The position numbers and the translations under genes were made by a program. Below the pieces are notes generated by a model. That model was not told the origin of the DNA and did no database searches. It saw only the letters and a program-made list of their open reading frames with translations. A stretch of 64,000 bases of DNA from Pseudoalteromonas luteoviolacea H33-S (GTDB taxonomy: Bacteria > Pseudomonadota > Gammaproteobacteria > Enterobacterales > Alteromonadaceae). The stretch is taken from contig NZ_AUXY01000081.1 of the NCBI RefSeq assembly GCF_001625695.1, forward strand, positions 49,728 to 113,727, written 5' to 3'. Positions 43,479-51,602 of this stretch are shown here, one piece after another. Every line of letters starts with the position of its first letter. The first letter of the stretch is position 1.

Positions 43479-44140
43479 GACAAAATATATCCTATTCCTC
43501 GGATTGTTTTTATGTCTGTACTTGACCCTGCTTGTTCAAGTTTTTTTCTAATGCGGTGCATAGCCACTTGAATGGCATTGTCTGTGACTTCAAAGCCTAG
43601 TGCGTATATTGCGTCATAAATTGCATCTTTGCTGACGGTTAAACTAGCGTGCCTTATCATATATTCTAAAATTGCGACTTCAGTTTTACCCATATTGATA
43701 TTTTTATCGTCGACCATAACGCGCCTTGCCTTACTATCTAAAGACACGTTGCCTCTGGTTAATAGGTTACCTGAATACTCTACTGGCCTTCTTAAGATGG
43801 CACGTAGTCTGGCTTTTAATTCATCAATTGCAAAGGGCTTATTGAGATAATCGTCTGCTCCTAAATCCAGCCCTTTAATTCTGTCTTCGACGCCTCCTCG
43901 GGCAGTTAAAATAAGAATGGGAATTGGATTATCGGCGCCCCTAAGCTGTCTGATCACGTCAATACCATCTGTGTCTGGTAGCCCAAGATCAAGAACCAGC
44001 GCATCATACTGCCAGTTGTCAATCAGACTATTCATCTCACCTGCACTGTTTGCGATATCTGCCGCATGGCCATCTTGTAATATTGCTTGTTGAATAAACT
44101 CTGCAAGTTGTTGATTATCTTCTGTGATTAAAATGCGCAT
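43475..44140 (-). CDS. OmpR-family response regulator of RND operon
   Basis: A 221-residue DNA-binding regulator. The receiver has Glu-Asp (residues 7-8) and phosphoacceptor Asp51 in ALVLDLGLPDTDG, and Lys in DYLNKPFAIDEL. The C-terminal winged helix includes MGKTEVAILEYMIRHASLTV and ALGFEVTDNAIQVAMHRIRK. It starts 20 bases after the RND stop codon and is coupled to its kinase. Control of the upstream MipA-adaptor-RND genes is the natural inference. I could not identify a binding site near 49.0 kb with confidence. Confidence 0.93.
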   Translation of the reverse strand: MRILITEDNQQLAEFIQQAILQDGHAADIANSAGEMNSLIDNWQYDALVLDLGLPDTDGIDVIRQLRGADNPIPILILTARGGVEDRIKGLDLGADDYLNKPFAIDELKARLRAILRRPVEYSGNLLTRGNVSLDSKARRVMVDDKNINMGKTEVAILEYMIRHASLTVSKDAIYDAIYALGFEVTDNAIQVAMHRIRKKLEQAGSSTDIKTIRGIGYILS

Positions 44141-44159
44141 AGATTTAAATTGTCCTTTT

Positions 44160-47100
44160 TTATTGTTGTATATTAATTCGTTTTAAATGCCTTTTTGGAT
44201 CAATTAACCAGTGCATACAAATTGGCATAACGAACAACATTATCAGCGTAGAGCTTATTAACCCGCCAATCACAGCCCAAGCAAGTGGTGGCCACAATGG
44301 GCTTTGACCAAATGTGAGGGGTAACATCCCGATAATTGTGGTGATTGTGGTTAAAATAATGGCCCTTAGCCTACTTGATATAGCAAGCTCAATGGCTTCA
44401 ATCTTACTTTTTCCCTTTTTCATTTCTTCGATTGTTGAATCAATGAGCAAAATGGCTGTGTTAACGACAATCCCCATTAATGCGAGTATCCCGAGCAAAG
44501 ACATGAATCCAAAAGGTATATTTACAAGTGAAAGCATAATCGGTGCGCCAATAGCGCCCATTGGGATACTTATCATTACCAGTGCGGTGAGCTTGTAAGA
44601 ATTAAACTGTATCATGAGTGCAACGAATAACAGGATTAAGCCTGCCGGTAATGCCATGAGTAGCGCAGAATTTGCCTCTTCTGACTCTTCTAACTCACCA
44701 CCAAATTCCATTTTAACGCTATATTTATTCGCTATTGTTTTGAGTTCTGGTTGTAATTGTTCAAGTACAGACTCTTCATCAAATCCTGTTTTAACATCTG
44801 ATAGTACTCGCAGTTCTGTTCTGCCGTTTCGACGTGTTTCCACGGCAGCAGCCCCTGTAATTTGCGTAGAAACGAATGTTGAAATTGGTAAAAACTGATC
44901 ATTATTTATCACTTGTAGTGACATTAAACGTTCTGCACTTTGTGACGAACTGGTGTCTTGTAATATCAGACTAACCGGTTCCGTCTTATATCTTAGGTCA
45001 GCCAACTGTAACCCGGTCCCCTGCCATGCGAAATAGCTTGCAAGTTCAGCCTCTGTCAAGCTAGATAAACTAAGGGACTGCTGATCAATTTTAAGATTTA
45101 CATTCGCTACGCCATAGCTATAAGCTCTTCTGACATGCTGTGTAGCTTTATCTTTATTTACAAGCATGAAAATGTCTTCTGCCGCGCGTAAATTTGCAGT
45201 TGTATTGTTGCTTATCAGTCTTATTTCTATCGGGCTTTCAATCGGCGGACCTTGTCCAAGTTCTCTCGCAATGATGAGTGCTTCAGGAAAGTTCTGCGGT
45301 AAAAAAGTGTTAAGTCGTTCAACTATTTCTTTAAGGTTGATATTTTCTTCAACTTCGAAAACAACACGGGCGATGTGACTTTCTCCAGGCTGTTGCACTA
45401 AGTTGTAATAAAACCTTGGGCCAGATGACCCGCTAAAAGTCAGTGTTTGCGTGACAAACCCAAGCGTTTGAATGCTGTCACTGACTTCGTTCGCTACTTG
45501 TGTGGTTTTCGTAATGCTAGAGCCATAGGGTAATTGGATATCCACATAAGCTTGATTCCTATTGGTTTTTGGGAAAAACTCGCCATTAACTGCTGGTAGC
45601 AAGAATATCAGAGATAAAACAAAGGTGACTCCCGCTAATGTTGTTTTTTTCTTGTTTAATGAGAACCTTGCTATCTTGCTACCCATCGACTGTAGTTGGT
45701 CATTTTTAAAGGTGTTTTTTGTATTATTTTTAAGGGTAAGGTTTGCCAAAATAGGTATAAACGCTAGCGCAATAATATAGCTAATACTAATGCAAAGGAT
45801 CACTAGCACAGGTATGGTTGCGATAAAATCCGCGACGCTGCCCTTTGCTAATAACATAGGTAAAAATGCGGCAATTGTGGTAACTGTTGCAGTGGCGAGT
45901 GGTTTGTAAAGGGCCTTTACGGCTTGCTTACTTGCTTCTATTCGGTTTAGCCCTTGGTCAATTAGCTGTACAATCTTTTCTGCCATTACAATACTGTTAT
46001 CAACCATTAGTCCAAGGGAGATGACCAAACCTGCGATGGTCATTTGATGAATAACGCCTTGTGCGGCAGTAAACAAACCCACTACGATAAGCGTTATAGT
46101 CGGTATTGATATGACGACGATAACAGCTGTTCTCACTGACATGAGTAAAATCAGCACTACTGCGACCGCCAAACATCCTGTTGCCAGTGATGAGAGTAAG
46201 TCTGTTTTTCGTTTTTGTGTCCACTTAGGTTGAAATAGCACTATCTGTGCTGGTGGCGCTGTGAATTGGTTGTTAAAGCGCTCTACAACTTGTTTTATTT
46301 GCTCCCCGACTGCGGTTACACGCACAGTGTTTGCGGGTAAAGTCACGGCTAAACCAACCGCAGTTTTACCATTTACCATAAAGCGCTCAGGTGCAATTGG
46401 ATTCGTTCGGTAGTAGATATCTGCCATGGTTGACATCTTGATAGGGCTTGCATCATCGAGTGTTATTTGGCTGTTAGCTATATCCTCTAAAGATTGTACT
46501 CTGCCAACAGCATTAGAGTTGGTTGCTAGACCTTGGCTTTCAAAGCTAACTCCCGTTCCAGCAGTATTATCGAACCTTTGTGCAATTTGCATTGGAGATA
46601 CGCCAAATTCTGTCATTGCTTGCTGTGAATAGTCGATGACGATTTGTTCTTGCGGATCACCCACCAGCGTGACACTTCTAATTGCTGAGAGCTGTTCAAG
46701 TTCTGTTCTTAAATCGAGCGCAATGGCACGTTGACGCAATAAGTCATTTGGACTAGTAATAGCAATCACAATCCCTTGCGTGTCCTGTGCCCTATCTACG
46801 AGTTGGATAGCAACATTAGGGATGGTTTGTTTTTGGTTGTTTACGGTATCTTTTATTCGCTCCCACACCGTGTCTGTCTCATAAATATGCTCGTGAAGTT
46901 CAATATCAATGGTGGCGCTGCCATTTTTGATTCTAGACTGGTAGTTGCTGACCTCATCTATCTCGCTTATTGCTCGCTCTAGTGGGATCACCGCCGTATC
47001 TTTGAGCTGAGATATGGTCATGTTGTTGGCATTTAATGTTATAAAACCATTGCGATATGGAAACTGAGGATCCTCTTGTTCATTGGCACTGAACCAGCCA

Positions 47101-47186
47101 GCAATACCCACAGTGACTAAAATTGCTATCACCCCAAGGATAAGCCTTGGGCTTTGAAACCATTTGAGAGAGGCTTTATCAGTCAT
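44160..47186 (-). CDS. RND-family efflux permease
   Basis: A 1008-residue inner-membrane proton-driven exporter of the AcrB/MMPL-like HAE1 class. It has twelve membrane segments in two halves with two large periplasmic loops. It opens with ILGVIAILVTVGIAGWFSAN. The fourth-segment proton relay is GLMVDNSIVMAEKI, one Asp rather than the Asp-Asp of AcrB. The tenth-segment region reads ALMGIVVNTAILLIDS, with Asn where AcrB has Lys. These differences are shared by a distinct branch of RND pumps. Starts eight bases inside the adaptor gene's end, so the two are coupled. Substrates are unknown. Confidence 0.93.
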   Translation of the reverse strand: MTDKASLKWFQSPRLILGVIAILVTVGIAGWFSANEQEDPQFPYRNGFITLNANNMTISQLKDTAVIPLERAISEIDEVSNYQSRIKNGSATIDIELHEHIYETDTVWERIKDTVNNQKQTIPNVAIQLVDRAQDTQGIVIAITSPNDLLRQRAIALDLRTELEQLSAIRSVTLVGDPQEQIVIDYSQQAMTEFGVSPMQIAQRFDNTAGTGVSFESQGLATNSNAVGRVQSLEDIANSQITLDDASPIKMSTMADIYYRTNPIAPERFMVNGKTAVGLAVTLPANTVRVTAVGEQIKQVVERFNNQFTAPPAQIVLFQPKWTQKRKTDLLSSLATGCLAVAVVLILLMSVRTAVIVVISIPTITLIVVGLFTAAQGVIHQMTIAGLVISLGLMVDNSIVMAEKIVQLIDQGLNRIEASKQAVKALYKPLATATVTTIAAFLPMLLAKGSVADFIATIPVLVILCISISYIIALAFIPILANLTLKNNTKNTFKNDQLQSMGSKIARFSLNKKKTTLAGVTFVLSLIFLLPAVNGEFFPKTNRNQAYVDIQLPYGSSITKTTQVANEVSDSIQTLGFVTQTLTFSGSSGPRFYYNLVQQPGESHIARVVFEVEENINLKEIVERLNTFLPQNFPEALIIARELGQGPPIESPIEIRLISNNTTANLRAAEDIFMLVNKDKATQHVRRAYSYGVANVNLKIDQQSLSLSSLTEAELASYFAWQGTGLQLADLRYKTEPVSLILQDTSSSQSAERLMSLQVINNDQFLPISTFVSTQITGAAAVETRRNGRTELRVLSDVKTGFDEESVLEQLQPELKTIANKYSVKMEFGGELEESEEANSALLMALPAGLILLFVALMIQFNSYKLTALVMISIPMGAIGAPIMLSLVNIPFGFMSLLGILALMGIVVNTAILLIDSTIEEMKKGKSKIEAIELAISSRLRAIILTTITTIIGMLPLTFGQSPLWPPLAWAVIGGLISSTLIMLFVMPICMHWLIDPKRHLKRINIQQ

Positions 47187-48249
47187 TATTTTCCTCCAAT
47201 GAAGCCATTAGGTTTTTGCTTAGTGTTGGCTCAGGTGATGTGTCAAATTGAATCGAATCTAAATTTTCTTCTGCTGTGATCAATAAGTCACTCCCGCGAG
47301 TGCTAACAAGCTCAACATTATATTTGTTGTGTTCTGTATCTAGCATATAGACTTCGCCGTTTGGCATAAATCTAATAGCATTAGTATCAACCCGATAAAC
47401 TGGCTTATTTGTAGATGCGATCCGTATTTGAGCCGTCAGGCCGAGTAAGTTATCAGCCCTACTTTCAATTAACACTGAGATTTTAAATAACGATGGGCCA
47501 TTTACCGATGGTATTGCTTTTTCGTTGATTGTTCCGTTTACCTCTTGGTTTAGAGTAGGAACAAAAATGGAGACAGATTGGCCCATATTTAGAGTCAAAG
47601 CATCTCGTTCAGGTACCCAATATTCAACTTTAAATTTACCAGACTCCTCGAACCGAATGATTGGTTTTGATGAAGAGACAAACTGTCCTTCTCTAGCATA
47701 AAGAGATGCAACTATGCCATCCTGCGGCGCATAAATAGAGAACTCATCTAATGCATTGCTTGCTTGTTTTAACTGTGCTTCCATCTGCGTTACTGTGTCT
47801 GTTGCTATCCTAGCTGCTTTTTCTGCCTGTTCTAATTGGGAAACTGAAGCCAATGCTTTATCGCGTAGATTCTTAATCCGCTCAAACTCACTTTGAGCTT
47901 CCTCAGCCGCTGCAATTGCAGCGCTGAGAACAGCTTCTTTTTCTATGACTTGGGTTGTTAAATTGGGTGAGTATAATCTGGCGATTAGTGTACCTTTGCG
48001 GACATATTGTCCTTCTCTAACAACGAGCTGTTCTATTCGCCCGCTATTAAAAAGCGCCATATCATAACCACGCTCACTTTGAACTTTTCCGTATAATATT
48101 TTAGTAGGCGCAGATACACGTTCAGCTTGAGTCGTTGGTTGAACCATTATCTGTGCTACGGGCTTGGCATTCGTCTCACTACAAGCTGATGTAAATGTCA
48201 GCACCAAAATGGTTGCTACGCTTGATAGCGCCTTGCGTTTAAAAGACAT
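47179..48249 (-). CDS. RND periplasmic adaptor (membrane fusion protein), lipoprotein
   Basis: A 356-residue periplasmic adaptor with lipobox TSAC near residue 23. A barrel-sandwich/lipoyl half starts at FNSGRIEQLVVREGQYVRKG and returns at IYAPQDGIVASLYAREGQFV. A helical hairpin lies between (EKEAVLSAAIAAAEEAQSEF to LKQASNALDEF). Beta-barrel and membrane-proximal domains follow. It overlaps the RND gene by eight bases and the MipA gene by eleven, so all three form one translationally coupled unit. Confidence 0.92.
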   Translation of the reverse strand: MSFKRKALSSVATILVLTFTSACSETNAKPVAQIMVQPTTQAERVSAPTKILYGKVQSERGYDMALFNSGRIEQLVVREGQYVRKGTLIARLYSPNLTTQVIEKEAVLSAAIAAAEEAQSEFERIKNLRDKALASVSQLEQAEKAARIATDTVTQMEAQLKQASNALDEFSIYAPQDGIVASLYAREGQFVSSSKPIIRFEESGKFKVEYWVPERDALTLNMGQSVSIFVPTLNQEVNGTINEKAIPSVNGPSLFKISVLIESRADNLLGLTAQIRIASTNKPVYRVDTNAIRFMPNGEVYMLDTEHNKYNVELVSTRGSDLLITAEENLDSIQFDTSPEPTLSKNLMASLEENND

Positions 48250-48979
48250 AAACGTACCCCAGTAAAAATTGGAAAGTCCCAGACTTGTCTACCAGCGGTG
48301 AGTCTTTAATTGTGCTGTCAAAAGCGGTGTAACTCGCATCAGCTTTTATCATATGATTTTCACCAAAAAACCAATCACTGCTAATGCCGATTTCCATGTT
48401 GGTTGCGCTGTCTACTTCATAAAATGATCTTGATGTAATTGCTTCTGAGCGTTTTACACCATAGTAGTAATTTGCTAGATCCTCACTTGCGAAATTAGCT
48501 GAAACGTAAGGCATAATGCGACCTTGCTTCACTCGCATTGGAATACCGTAGGAAAGGCTTGCCTCGTATCCCTCGTGAGTGCTTGTCACATCATGTGTGA
48601 ATTTAACGCCGAATTCACCGAAATCAGTGTCAATTTCTGCTTCAAAACCGAAATCGAAACTCATATCTCTGTCTTCCATGCCTTTAAACAATACATCATC
48701 TGCCTGTTCATATCCGTCAAGTCTAAGCATACCGGTAGCAGCTATTTCAAAGTTTTCGCCTCTATAAAATGTGTAAGATGCATATGGCCCTAATAATCTG
48801 AAGTCTCCATACTCAACTGCAATAGCCGGTACAAACTCTGTCTCACTGCCAACGCTTTTGTAACCTTCGTCCTGAACGATAATTGCGCCACCAATACCCA
48901 GTTTCAGTTCTTGTTCTTCTGCAAAAGAAGCTGTGCTGCAAGCAAGTGTCAAAGCGCAAAGGTATTTTGTTAGTTTCAT
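48239..48979 (-). CDS. MipA/OmpV-family outer-membrane protein
   Basis: A 246-residue outer-membrane beta-barrel protein. Signal MKLTKYLCALTLACSTASFA and the mature LKLGIGGAIIVQDEGYKSVG are followed by alternating strands (FRLLGPYASYTFYRGENFEI, GKFTHDV-like and others) and a C-terminal aromatic end (LLGYVYVF). MipA/OmpV proteins are linked to murein-enzyme scaffolding, osmotic or drug stress in other bacteria. Heading an RND operon is notable because the usual outer-membrane partner is a TolC-type channel. GGAA precedes the ATG. A TolC homologue elsewhere may still complete the pump. Confidence 0.85.
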   Translation of the reverse strand: MKLTKYLCALTLACSTASFAEEQELKLGIGGAIIVQDEGYKSVGSETEFVPAIAVEYGDFRLLGPYASYTFYRGENFEIAATGMLRLDGYEQADDVLFKGMEDRDMSFDFGFEAEIDTDFGEFGVKFTHDVTSTHEGYEASLSYGIPMRVKQGRIMPYVSANFASEDLANYYYGVKRSEAITSRSFYEVDSATNMEIGISSDWFFGENHMIKADASYTAFDSTIKDSPLVDKSGTFQFLLGYVYVF

Positions 48980-49389
48980 GTGTTTTCCTTAATAGAGTAT
49001 TTAAGCTATAAAATTGGGTGTATTTGTTTCTACATGGCAAACAATAATCCGGGAAACTTTCTCGAAACTTACAAGGCTGTAATTTTTAAAAATAAATGTT
49101 GTGAGGGTTAAACAATGTATTAAATACAGCTGATTAATTTGAACTGATGAAATGGAGTCATCTACCTATAACTTAATTGTATTGACGCTAGTGTGATTGT
49201 GATGTGTGACGATCTTGATGAATAGTTTAGCTAAGGAGCAGTGTCGCGATGTCTTAAACTTGGTTTAAATGTCTTAAATCTGGACGTTTCAAATAAAGTG
49301 ATTATCTGATTAGAGTAGTTAGCTATGGATTGAAGATAGATAGAAAAGAGTTAAGTCATTAGTGATTTTAAATGGCGTAACACTCATAT
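48980..49389. other. Upstream region of the MipA-RND operon, no gene
   Basis: About 410 bases with no supportable gene. It must contain the promoter for the five- or six-gene operon reading leftwards from 48979. I see no clear repeat or known operator. Confidence 0.5.
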
Positions 49390-49408
49390 GGGAGACGCAA
49401 AGTCTCCC
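49390..49408. terminator. Hairpin downstream of the small peptide gene
   Basis: GGGAGAC-GCAAA-GTCTCCC, 7-bp perfect stem, 18 bases beyond the peptide gene's stop codon on the minus strand. It has a short T-run only in the plus direction, so terminator function for the peptide gene is uncertain. Confidence 0.5.
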
Positions 49409-49426
49409 TTTAAAACTAGGCATTTT

Positions 49427-49585
49427 TTAGCACTGGCAAGCCCAGTATCTATTACCTGTCTCAGATTCACGCGGTGGGCAACGAAGCGTGTAAGCTGCAC
49501 CAGCTACATTTGGTGTTGCGTTTGCGTCTAGGTTTTTATCTTTACTTAACTGCTTTAGTTGTTGCTTTTTAATTGCAAGTTTCAT
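49427..49585 (-). CDS. RiPP-precursor-like 52-residue peptide, orphan
   Basis: A 52-residue peptide, too short for most gene callers, with a good ribosome site (AAGGA, seven bases upstream). The N-terminal half (residues 1-29) reads like a lanthipeptide-type leader: MKLAIKKQQLKQLSKDKN, then a short spacer and TPNVAGA. The pattern 'KK..LK.LS.D...L...T..VAG(G/A)' is shared by natural-product precursor leaders seen in Pseudoalteromonas and Bacteroidetes. The core (from about residue 30) has three Cys (36, 50, 52) plus Thr/Ser that could be dehydrated, and ends RYWACQC. No modifying enzyme or transporter gene is adjacent. The call is from pattern recognition; confirmation would need a homologue set. 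Confidence 0.6.
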   Translation of the reverse strand: MKLAIKKQQLKQLSKDKNLDANATPNVAGAAYTLRCPPRESETGNRYWACQC

Positions 49586-49700
49586 TTTCTATTTCCTTAT
49601 CTAAAATAGTTGTTTAGCCATATATGCAGCTTACATTAAAGCTTGTTGCAAGCCTGTTAATATTAATAACATTGCTTTGTAACTTATGACAAGAGGGTAA

Positions 49701-49934
49701 ATGAATAAAATTCAACCGCAAAGAGTACATTCAAAAGTATTAGCTTTGAATTTTATTTTTAATACTTTGATTTTGATTCTTATTTTATATTTTATTTCGT
49801 TCATGACGTTAAAATTATTTTATAAAAATTTTCCTAAGCTTAACCCCCTTCAAGTGGTAAATTTAACTTTGAAAAAAGTAAACACCTTATTTATTAGACT
49901 TTCGGAGTCCGTTTTTGGTTTTCGAACCACTTAA
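49701..49934 (+). CDS. Doubtful short membrane ORF
   Basis: A 77-codon frame encoding one hydrophobic stretch (FIFNTLILILILYFISFMTL) and a basic tail. GAGGG precedes the ATG but only three bases away, and the sequence is extremely AT-rich, so hydrophobic codons arise easily by chance. It could be a small membrane protein or an eroded gene. No neighbour supports it. Confidence 0.25.
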   Translation: MNKIQPQRVHSKVLALNFIFNTLILILILYFISFMTLKLFYKNFPKLNPLQVVNLTLKKVNTLFIRLSESVFGFRTT

Positions 49935-50071
49935 TCGTTAATAAACGGGCGTCCACATATCGAGGCATAAAACGCTAACCAGTGGCTTTGCGCCGCAAAG
50001 CCTATTGTATTCAAAGCCTACAACGATTTATGTTTTCAAAACCTGCTAGTCTTTAAATAGCATGATCTATT

Positions 50072-51259
50072 CTATAGCTGATGTCCGATGGCCTTATTTA
50101 CAACTGCTAAGATTTCTTGCTTGGTTGATGGCTTTAGAATATATCCATCCAACCCATGTTCAGCCCACTTCTTCACTAGTTGTTTGTTTTTATTGCCTGT
50201 TAGAGCTATAACGGGGGTCTTTATGTTTTTTCCGACATTTCGAATATGTTTAGTGGTATTGAGCCCGTCTAAATTTGGTAAAAATAAGTCCATGACTATC
50301 AAATCATATTGTGTAAGTTTGATTTTTTTTATCGCTGCTAATCCATCATCGACTTGTTCAATTTCGTAGCCTACATTACTCAAAACGTCACTTATCATTT
50401 CTCGATATATATGATTGTCCTCAACTAATAAAATTGAGTGCTGAGTGCTTGAGTCGTTGTTTAAAAAGTTATTACTTGTTGTCACTTCATTTTGGATAGA
50501 CTGTCTTGACTGTAAGGGTTGTTGCAATTGATTTATCAATTGTGAGTTCAAATTTTGCGACTGTTTAAGCCCGTCAACCAAGCCCATGAGTTTTTCTGAT
50601 ATTGAAGACTCTAGGGCATTTAAAAGTGGCTGTATATGTGACTCATTAAGCTCTGACATTAGTTGTTTGTGCATACTGTCGGGTAGTTGAGACAGTATAT
50701 TTTGGTTGATGGAATTGACCTCTTCTTTATGTTTATTAATTTCATCCACAAGAGATGTTTTATAACCTAAGCCAGTTTCTATCAGATCGTTTAACTCTTC
50801 GTTTTGGTTCTGAACAATGGCGTCTAATGACTCAATATATGTATCTGAATTTGCAAATTGCTTCAGTCCATCGTAGACAATCAGTTGTAATCTAAATTTT
50901 TCATATAGTGGTTGGTACACAAAATAGCTATCAAATAGGTTCTTTAAACAGCATTTAAATGCAACTCCTGATTCTTTATTGCTGCAAAGCAAAACACTAT
51001 AGTGGTTTTTAATTAGTCTATTTTCTTTGATTAATAGATTGTATAAGCAGATACTTTTTTTAACGTCAGATAGCGCAAATAAAAGTACTTTGGGTGCTAG
51101 CTGCTGTATATCATCTAAAGCTGTTTTTCTGACTATTAAGCACCTAAAATCATCGGTTTGCTCTGCAATGAGTTCAGCTACACCCTGCACATCATCTTCT
51201 CTGTGGGCTAACAGTAAAACCGATGGGTGTCGTTTAGCTATCCGGTTGTTACTTGCCAT
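50072..51259 (-). CDS. Response regulator with degenerate N-terminal receiver and coiled coil
   Basis: A 395-residue protein with a C-terminal intact receiver: HSILLVEDNHIYREMISDVL, phosphoacceptor Asp324 in LIVMDLFLPNLDG, Thr in VIALTGNK, Lys in GYILKPSTKQ. The N-terminal 125 residues look like a receiver fold that has lost its acidic pocket (SVLLLAHREDDVQGVAELIA, KVLLFALSDVKKS). Residues 150-245 are coiled-coil helices with 'QSQNLNSQLINQLQQ'. No DNA-binding output is visible. It overlaps the Hpt gene by eleven bases and sits last in the phosphorelay operon. Confidence 0.8.
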   Translation of the reverse strand: MASNNRIAKRHPSVLLLAHREDDVQGVAELIAEQTDDFRCLIVRKTALDDIQQLAPKVLLFALSDVKKSICLYNLLIKENRLIKNHYSVLLCSNKESGVAFKCCLKNLFDSYFVYQPLYEKFRLQLIVYDGLKQFANSDTYIESLDAIVQNQNEELNDLIETGLGYKTSLVDEINKHKEEVNSINQNILSQLPDSMHKQLMSELNESHIQPLLNALESSISEKLMGLVDGLKQSQNLNSQLINQLQQPLQSRQSIQNEVTTSNNFLNNDSSTQHSILLVEDNHIYREMISDVLSNVGYEIEQVDDGLAAIKKIKLTQYDLIVMDLFLPNLDGLNTTKHIRNVGKNIKTPVIALTGNKNKQLVKKWAEHGLDGYILKPSTKQEILAVVNKAIGHQL

Positions 51260-51602
51260 GGCTCAGCTCCTTTTTAATTGCCCCAAACTCGCCATTTAAT
51301 TTGATAATGACCTGTTTAATTGCTGGTTTGTTCTGATCTAAGCTATAGCTTTCAATTGTTTCGAGAAAATACGCACAACGTTCTGCGCCAACTGCTCGAG
51401 CTGACGTTTTCAGATAATGCGCTTGGCTTTTTAGCTCTTTAAAGTCGCTGATGTTAAAAGACTTAACAATGCCCTTCAATATGACAGATGCTTGCTTTAA
51501 AAACTCAACGTGGAACTTGGCGATCTTCGCCGGTTCATCACCAACTAATTCAATAATGGTATTTCGGTTTAACGTTTTTAATTCATTAAGTTGAGTGTTC
51601 AT
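51249..51602 (-). CDS. Hpt-domain phosphotransfer protein
   Basis: A 117-residue helical-bundle phosphotransfer protein. The active-site segment KSQAHYLKTSARAVGAERCA has phosphoacceptor His62 with the usual Lys two residues later. In a His-Asp-His-Asp relay it would shuttle phosphate between the hybrid kinase receiver (upstream gene) and the response regulator (downstream gene). It overlaps both neighbours (17 and 11 bases), so all three are made together. Confidence 0.9.
   Translation of the reverse strand: MNTQLNELKTLNRNTIIELVGDEPAKIAKFHVEFLKQASVILKGIVKSFNISDFKELKSQAHYLKTSARAVGAERCAYFLETIESYSLDQNKPAIKQVIIKLNGEFGAIKKELSHGK

Noticed and set aside
49984..50002. GGCTTTGC-GCC-GCAAAGCC hairpin as an integron attC or terminator
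   Set aside because: There is no conserved attC end sequences at proper spacing, and no T-run follows, so neither role can be supported.
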